Below are positions 59,602 through 64,000 of a stretch of 64,000 nucleotides of DNA, one piece after another. The notes under the pieces were generated by a model. The model did no database searches. It was not told the origin of the DNA and worked only from the letters and a program-made list of their open reading frames with translations. Both the position numbers and the translations under genes were made by a program. The stretch is from the NCBI GenBank assembly GCA_021828475.1, contig JAJZIY010000006.1, forward strand, positions 1-64,000, written 5' to 3'. The number at the start of each line of letters is the position of its first letter. Position 1 is the stretch's first letter. The stretch comes from Actinomycetes bacterium (lineage in GTDB: Bacteria; Actinomycetota; Acidimicrobiia; Acidimicrobiales; Palsa-688).

Positions 59602-60561
59602 CCGGTCGTAGAGGGCGAGGACCCGCCTGGCGGCAGCGGCCCCCACCCCCTCGGCGCCGGCGAGGACCGCCACTTCCGGCCCGGCACGCAGCAGCAACCT
59701 CTCCAGCCAGGCCGTCGAGCTCACCCTCAGGCGGACCTCCAGGTGCCCGTCGCCCGCAGCTGCCACGCCCTCGTTGGGGTAGTGATCGGCCACCCATGCC
59801 GCTCCCGGTGCGAGGTCGAGCACGACCAGGGGGTCTCCAGGACGTCCCTCGTAGAGGGTCAGCGGCCCGATGTCGGCCGGCGCCACGAAGCTGTCGTCCA
59901 GCATCCGGGCCGAGCGCACGCGGTCGACCCTGAACAGGCGCCGTCCCCTCACCCGCTCGCACCAGCCGAGCAGGTACCAGTGCCCCTCGGTGGCGAAGAC
60001 CCGCCAGGGTTGCACGACCCTGTCGGTGTTGACGTCCCGGCCGAAGGAGTAGTACTCGATCCTGACCTTGCGGTGCTCGCCGGCCGCCTTCTCGACGATG
60101 GCCAGCACGTCGCCGGCGACCTCGCCCAGCTCCACCTGCAGCGTGCCTCCGGCCGAGGTCCCGAGGACGCCCGCCAGCTTGGCCACGGCGCTGGCCAGAG
60201 GGGCGCGGTCTGGCCCCTCGACGCCGGACGTACCGGCACCTGCCGCCGACAGCTCCAACATGGCCTGGGCGGCCGCCAGCAGGGCAAGGCCCTCCTGGGG
60301 AGCCAGGCGCAGGGGGCGGCGGAACCACTCGGCGAAGCGGATCCAGACCCGTCCATCGTCGACGTCCACCTCGATGAGAGAGTCCGGGGTGAATGGGTAA
60401 ACCCCGCACATGAAGAGCAGGTTGAGGTCGGCGAGCAGCTCGCGTTCGGATACCCCGAAACGCACGCACACCTCCTCGACGCTCGGTCCGTCCTGGGCGA
60501 CGACCCAGGGGACGATGGCCAGGAGGCGAGCCAGGCGCTCGGCAGCTGCAGGCCGGCTCAC
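59599..60561 (-). CDS. pafC: PafC, WYL-domain transcriptional regulator
   Basis: 320 residues from GTG 60561, overlapping the pafB stop (GTGA). N-terminal winged helix (RLARLLAIVPWVVAQDG, SVEEVCVRFGVSERELLADL), then a WYL domain (VRIEYYSFGRD, HWYLLGWCE) and C-terminal WCX region. PafB and PafC form a heterodimer that activates DNA-damage genes in mycobacteria. Follows pafB as expected. Confidence 0.92.
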   Translation of the reverse strand: MSRPAAAERLARLLAIVPWVVAQDGPSVEEVCVRFGVSERELLADLNLLFMCGVYPFTPDSLIEVDVDDGRVWIRFAEWFRRPLRLAPQEGLALLAAAQAMLELSAAGAGTSGVEGPDRAPLASAVAKLAGVLGTSAGGTLQVELGEVAGDVLAIVEKAAGEHRKVRIEYYSFGRDVNTDRVVQPWRVFATEGHWYLLGWCERVRGRRLFRVDRVRSARMLDDSFVAPADIGPLTLYEGRPGDPLVVLDLAPGAAWVADHYPNEGVAAAGDGHLEVRLRVSSTAWLERLLLRAGPEVAVLAGAEGVGAAAARRVLALYDR

Positions 60562-61538
60562 CTTGCCACCTCGACCCCACCGGCGCCGACCGCTCGAAGC
60601 CACTCGATCATCTCCTCGCGCAGTTCCGGAGGGCCGAGCACCTCGGCATGGTCGAGGAAACCGAGCACGAACCCCCGGAACGCCTCACGGTTGGTCACCC
60701 GCAGCTCGAAGTAGGTACCGGAGTGGTCGCGGCCGGTGACCGACTCCGGCCCGGCGACGCGCTCCACCCAGGCGGCGTGGTCCGGCGCCACCCTGAGGCT
60801 GGCGACCACCTCCTCGTCACTGCCCATTCGCCACGGCGGTGGTGGGCCGGCGGGTGCACCGGCGGGGCGCTCGAACGCACCCGGCCCACCCTCCAGACCG
60901 ACCGGGGCGGTCATGCGGTCCGAACGGAACAGCCTCTCGGCACACCTGGCGTGGTCGTAGCCCGAGAGGTACCAGTGGCCCTGCCGGTAGGACAGCCGGT
61001 ACGGGTCGACCAGCCTGCGCTCGCCGTTGTAGCCGAACGAGAGCCTCTGGCGGGCCGCAACGCCGGAGAAGACGACCGCCACCGTGTCGTCGACGGGGAC
61101 GTCGGCCAGCGGGCCTGCCCGTCGTGTGCCTGCGGCCAGGCTGGCGCCGGGCGCCGAGCTACCGCCCGCCAGCTTCCACAGCGCCGTCGTTACCGGGCCC
61201 GCTCCGGCGCCGTCCAGCGAGACGGCCGAGGCAGCGAGGCTCAGGGCCATGAGCTCCTCCTCGTCGAGGCCGGGGTCAGGGAGCTCGTAGAGGTCCTTTG
61301 GCACCCGGTAGCCGACAGCCCCCTCGGGCACGAGCGGGTCGAGAGGTTCGGCGACGAGCGGAAGCCCCATGCCTCTCAACAGCTCCTTGTCGCGCTCGAA
61401 GTTCCGCCTGAAAGCCTCCTCGTCGTCGCTGTAGCCACCCACCCGCTCGCGCAGCTCGTCGCGCGTCAGCGGCCGACGGGTGTCGAGCAGCGCCACAACC
61501 AGGTTGACGAGGCGTTCGAGCCGGTCCACGCAGGCCAT
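60558..61538 (-). CDS. pafB: PafB, WYL-domain transcriptional regulator
   Basis: 326 residues. N-terminal helix-turn-helix (ERLVNLVVALLDTRRPLTRDEL, FRRNFERDKELLRGMGLPL), WYL domain (QRLSFGYNGERRLVDPYRLSY, GHWYLSGYDH) and WCX domain. Pairs with PafC. Downstream of pafA by 63 bases on the same strand, probably co-transcribed. No PafBC-type recognition box was found upstream. Confidence 0.92.
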   Translation of the reverse strand: MACVDRLERLVNLVVALLDTRRPLTRDELRERVGGYSDDEEAFRRNFERDKELLRGMGLPLVAEPLDPLVPEGAVGYRVPKDLYELPDPGLDEEELMALSLAASAVSLDGAGAGPVTTALWKLAGGSSAPGASLAAGTRRAGPLADVPVDDTVAVVFSGVAARQRLSFGYNGERRLVDPYRLSYRQGHWYLSGYDHARCAERLFRSDRMTAPVGLEGGPGAFERPAGAPAGPPPPWRMGSDEEVVASLRVAPDHAAWVERVAGPESVTGRDHSGTYFELRVTNREAFRGFVLGFLDHAEVLGPPELREEMIEWLRAVGAGGVEVAR

Positions 61539-61601
61539 GTTATTGACCGGCGCGCCGGGGCAGACCTTTCAGCGGCAGCACCCGGACCGCACGGCCCCCG
61601 C

Positions 61602-62960
61602 TCAGAGGGAGGCGATCAGCTTCTCCACCCGCTCGTCGCGCGCCTTGAAGGGATCCTTGCACAGCACGGTGCGCTGGGCCTGGTCGTTGAGCTTGAGGTG
61701 GACCCAGTCGACCGTGAAGTCGCGCCGGCGCTCCTTGGCCTTGCGTATGAACTCCCCCCGCAGGCGTGCCCTGGTGGTCTGGGGGGGCTCGTCGATGGCC
61801 CGGTCTATCTCCTCGTCCGTGGCTGTCCGCTCGACCAGGCCGCGCTTCTCCATGCGGTAGTAGAGGCCCCGCTGGCGGTTGACGTCGTGGTACTGCAGGT
61901 CCATCAGCGCCACCTTGGGGTGGGTCAGGGGGATGCCCTCGCGCTCGCGGTACGCCTCGATCAGCTTGTGCTTGATCACCCAGTCGCACTCCCTGTCCAG
62001 CGACCAGGGGTCCTTCTCCAGGCCTTTCAGGCAGTGCTCCCACATCTGCAGCGCCCTGTCCTCGAGCGGAGAGAAGCCCTTGGCCTGCTGGTAGCGCTGT
62101 GCGCGTTCGAGGTACTCGGACTGGATGTCCAGCGCGCTCGCCTCACGCCCGTTTGCCAGGCGTACCTTGCGCCTGCAGGTGGTGTCGTGGCTGATCTCGC
62201 GTATGGCCCGGATCGGGTTCTCGAGGGTCATGTCCCGCATGACGACCGAACTGTCCTCGAGCATCCGCAGCATGATGCTGGTGGTGCCCACCTTGAGGAA
62301 CGTGGCGTACTCGCTCATGTTGGAGTCGCCGACGATGACGTGCAGGCGCCGGTAGCGCTCGGCGTCGGCATGGGGCTCGTCCCTGGTGTTGATGATCGGC
62401 CGGCTGCGGGTCGTAGCGGACGACACGCTCTCCCAGATGTGCTCGGCGCGCTGGCTGATGCAGTACTGCGCACCGCGTGCGGTCTGCAGTACCTTGCCGG
62501 CGCCGGCGAATATCTGGCGGGAGATGAGGAAGGGGATGAGCACCTCGGCGTAGTGCGTGAAATCGTCACGGCGGGTGGTGAGGTAGTTCTCGTGGCAGCC
62601 GTACGAGTTGCCGGCCGAGTCGGTGTTGTTCTTGAACAGGAAGATCACACCGCGGATACCCTCCTCACGCAGGCGGGCCTCGGCCGAGACGACGAGGTGC
62701 TCGAGGATGCGCTCACCGGCCTTGTCGTGGACCACCAGGTCGCCTATCGAGTCGCACTCCGGGGTGGCGTACTCGGGATGGCTACCGACGTCCAGGTAGA
62801 GCCGAGCGCCGTTTTCCAGGAACACGTTCGACGAGCGGCCCCACGACACGACGCGGCGGAACAGGTAGCGCGCCACCTCGTCCGGGCTGAGCCGGCGCTG
62901 GCCGCGCAGGGTGCAGGTCACGCCGTACTCGTTCTCCAGGCCGAAGATGCGACGTTCCAA
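61602..62960 (-). CDS. pafA: Pup-protein ligase PafA
   Basis: 452 residues from TTG 62960. Starts [16 protein letters not shown] with the metal/ATP-binding Glu residues (E9, E11), then [15 protein letters not shown] containing the catalytic base D57, and conserved [14 protein letters not shown]-terminal [22 protein letters not shown]. It attaches Pup to lysines of proteins destined for the proteasome. The homologous deamidase Dop would be encoded outside the window. Confidence 0.96.
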   Translation of the reverse strand: MERRIFGLENEYGVTCTLRGQRRLSPDEVARYLFRRVVSWGRSSNVFLENGARLYLDVGSHPEYATPECDSIGDLVVHDKAGERILEHLVVSAEARLREEGIRGVIFLFKNNTDSAGNSYGCHENYLTTRRDDFTHYAEVLIPFLISRQIFAGAGKVLQTARGAQYCISQRAEHIWESVSSATTRSRPIINTRDEPHADAERYRRLHVIVGDSNMSEYATFLKVGTTSIMLRMLEDSSVVMRDMTLENPIRAIREISHDTTCRRKVRLANGREASALDIQSEYLERAQRYQQAKGFSPLEDRALQMWEHCLKGLEKDPWSLDRECDWVIKHKLIEAYREREGIPLTHPKVALMDLQYHDVNRQRGLYYRMEKRGLVERTATDEEIDRAIDEPPQTTRARLRGEFIRKAKERRRDFTVDWVHLKLNDQAQRTVLCKDPFKARDERVEKLIASL

Positions 62961-62990
62961 GGTCCCTACCTTTTCTATCTCCAGATCGGC

Positions 62991-62996
62991 AGGCTA
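62991..62996 (-). promoter_or_regulatory. -10 box (TAGCCT) of pafA
   Basis: TAGCCT on the minus strand lies 30 bases before the pafA TTG, giving a leader of about 23 bases that includes a GGTAGGGA purine-rich stretch. Confidence 0.5.
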
Positions 62997-63057
62997 CCCT
63001 GCCGGCAGTAGCCAAGTGCGCCACCACACCGCGGGCCGTCCGCAAGCCCCCCTCAGC

Positions 63058-63063
63058 TAGGGT
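63058..63063 (+). promoter_or_regulatory. -10 box (TAGGGT) of leaderless DUF2007-like gene
   Basis: TAGGGT ends six bases before ATG 63070. Confidence 0.6.
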
Positions 63064-63069
63064 TGCCAC

Positions 63070-63600
63070 ATGGCTGCAGGCTTGCGGATGGTCCACCTAC
63101 GGACCGTCCCGGACGCCTGGCATGCCAAAGTCCTAGCAGCCAGGCTGGGCTGCGAGGGTATCGTCACCCACCTGCAGGGCAACCTGGCCGGTCCTTACCC
63201 CTTCGGGGCCGTCACCGTGATGGTGGAGGCCGGGCAGGCCGAGCTGGCAGCCGCCCTGTTGCTGGCGGACGAGGTCGAGTCCGCCTTCGGCGGCCCTACC
63301 GGCTGCGCGCCTGCGACCCGTGGCCTGCCCGGCTCGCCTCCGCCCGCGCCCCGGTCTGCGACGCCGGGCGGGGCCTTGTACCCGGGTACCCCCAGCCAGC
63401 AGGAGCCGGCGGGAGGGCCGCCGGGCGACACCGCCGTGCCGGAGCTGTTCGCCGATGTCCCGTGGCTGGAGGGGACCGAGCCTCCCACCGTAGACTTCGG
63501 GCGCAGCAGGCTGTCTCCCGCTCGCTGGAGGCGGGCACTGGCGGCAGTGGCGGCGCTCATACTGGCCGGCGGCCCGCTGCTGGCCCACTTCTTCGCCTGA
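63070..63600 (+). CDS. DUF2007-like protein with C-terminal TM
   Basis: 176 residues. The first 70 residues (MVHLRTVPDAWHAKVLAARL, VTHLQGNLAGPYPFGAVTVMV) match the small DUF2007 'putative signal transducing' fold; a Pro/Gly-rich linker follows and one TM at the C-terminus (RRALAAVAALILAGGPLLAHF), so it is probably tail-anchored. It is the only plus-strand gene between prcA and pafA. Function unknown. Confidence 0.72.
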   Translation: MAAGLRMVHLRTVPDAWHAKVLAARLGCEGIVTHLQGNLAGPYPFGAVTVMVEAGQAELAAALLLADEVESAFGGPTGCAPATRGLPGSPPPAPRSATPGGALYPGTPSQQEPAGGPPGDTAVPELFADVPWLEGTEPPTVDFGRSRLSPARWRRALAAVAALILAGGPLLAHFFA

Positions 63601-63657
63601 ACGGCGCACCGCCGCCGGGCGTGGGCACCCGCGCACCAGGGCCACCGGCGCCGCCCG

Positions 63658-64000
63658 TCAGGCCTCCGCCGTACCGTCCCCTGCGGCGGTCTCGTCGGTG
63701 GCGGCCCCACCCGGACCGCCGGTGGCCCCATCTGGCGCCCCGGAGGCCTCGGGCCCTGCGAGCAGGACCTCGACCTCGGCCTCTAGCACCCGGCGAAAAG
63801 CGCGGCGCCCATTGGAGCGCTCGAGTACCGCCACCTCGAGCTCGTGCGCTCCCATCCTGCGCTCCTGGCCGCCCAGCGCCTCGACGGAAGCGACCAGCGC
63901 AGCTGAGAGATCCCACTCCGGCCGGAAGGCTTTGGCCATGCGCGAGCTGATGGCATCGGACTCTCCACCGAGGGCGGTGAACCTGTCCTCGTCCACGACA
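63658..64000 (-). CDS. prcA: 20S proteasome alpha subunit, C-terminal part (cut by right edge)
   Basis: The frame is open to the right edge, leaving the last 113 codons. It contains VVDEDRFTALGGESDAI, the helix WDLSAALVASVEALGG, ELEVAVLERSNGRRAFRRV, and an acidic Ala/Gly-rich tail, as in actinobacterial PrcA C-termini. Assignment also rests on its place upstream of pafA. The proteasome degrades pupylated proteins. Confidence 0.85.
   Translation of the reverse strand, partial: VVDEDRFTALGGESDAISSRMAKAFRPEWDLSAALVASVEALGGQERRMGAHELEVAVLERSNGRRAFRRVLEAEVEVLLAGPEASGAPDGATGGPGGAATDETAAGDGTAEA

Noticed and set aside
60648..63011. 787-codon plus-strand open frame
   Set aside because: Antisense to pafB and pafA, which have clear family motifs.

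Overview
The window is chromosomal DNA of a very GC-rich actinobacterium. Supporting markers are a Pup-proteasome locus (prcA, pafA, pafB, pafC) next to tat genes and a HelY-type helicase, a DUF4193 protein, scpA/scpB/rluB joined to an aromatic/cmk block, frequent GTG and TTG starts, ATGA/GTGA gene overlaps, and many TAnnnT -10 hexamers placed 6-9 nt before start codons. An Acidimicrobiia-like lineage is my best guess, but that is inference from gene content. I saw no insertion sequence, prophage, CRISPR array or rRNA. The only RNA gene I could fold is a tRNA-Pro(GGG).

Layout. 1-9.8 kb (minus strand): a tightly coupled cell-envelope cluster in the order fibronectin-III/Thr-Pro-rich membrane protein, MoxR ATPase, DUF58, TgpA-like transglutaminase homologue, Ser/Thr kinase (cut by the left edge). 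9.9-16.8 kb (plus): scpA, scpB, rluB, aroH, tyrA, aroA, cmk, plsC. 16.9-18.9 kb: two convergent aldo/keto reductases separated by a 14-bp tandem repeat and a strong hairpin. 19-25.7 kb: ispH diverging from a DUF512 radical-SAM gene and der, then a SpoIIE-type phosphatase, a zinc-ribbon membrane protein, an alpha/beta hydrolase and tRNA-Pro. 26-37.5 kb: ROK regulator diverging from an MFS exporter, a LacI-type-sensor/PAS/GGDEF protein, a YghZ-like aldo/keto reductase, two secreted proteins, a 53-residue zinc-ribbon microprotein and a duplicated membrane protein. 37.5-46.4 kb: acyl-CoA dehydrogenase homologue, membrane GAF-GGDEF-EAL protein, a triple 56-bp repeat, SDR plus GH15 hydrolase, enolase. 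46.5-53.8 kb: zinc-finger protein, a repeat-rich hypothetical, acetyltransferase, DUF4193, a tandem ThyX-like protein, an MDR dehydrogenase. 53.9-64 kb: HelY-type helicase, tatC, tatA/B, two small genes, lepB, pafC, pafB, pafA, a DUF2007-like gene and the 3' end of prcA at the right edge.

Functional threads are chromosome segregation and division (ScpAB), the shikimate-to-tyrosine branch (AroA, AroH, TyrA), protein export (TatA/B, TatC, LepB), targeted proteolysis and damage regulation (PafA, PafBC, PrcA), c-di-GMP signalling (two proteins) and envelope assembly (MoxR cluster). The most notable observations are: a TgpA homologue whose catalytic Cys and His are replaced; a double ThyX-like protein whose two halves each keep a different part of the RHRx7S signature; a consistent leaderless-promoter architecture, with two cases where the upstream stop codon forms the first half of the next -10 box; a rare palindrome GTCACnGTGAC seen at three intergenic sites; and a structured 56-bp triple repeat.
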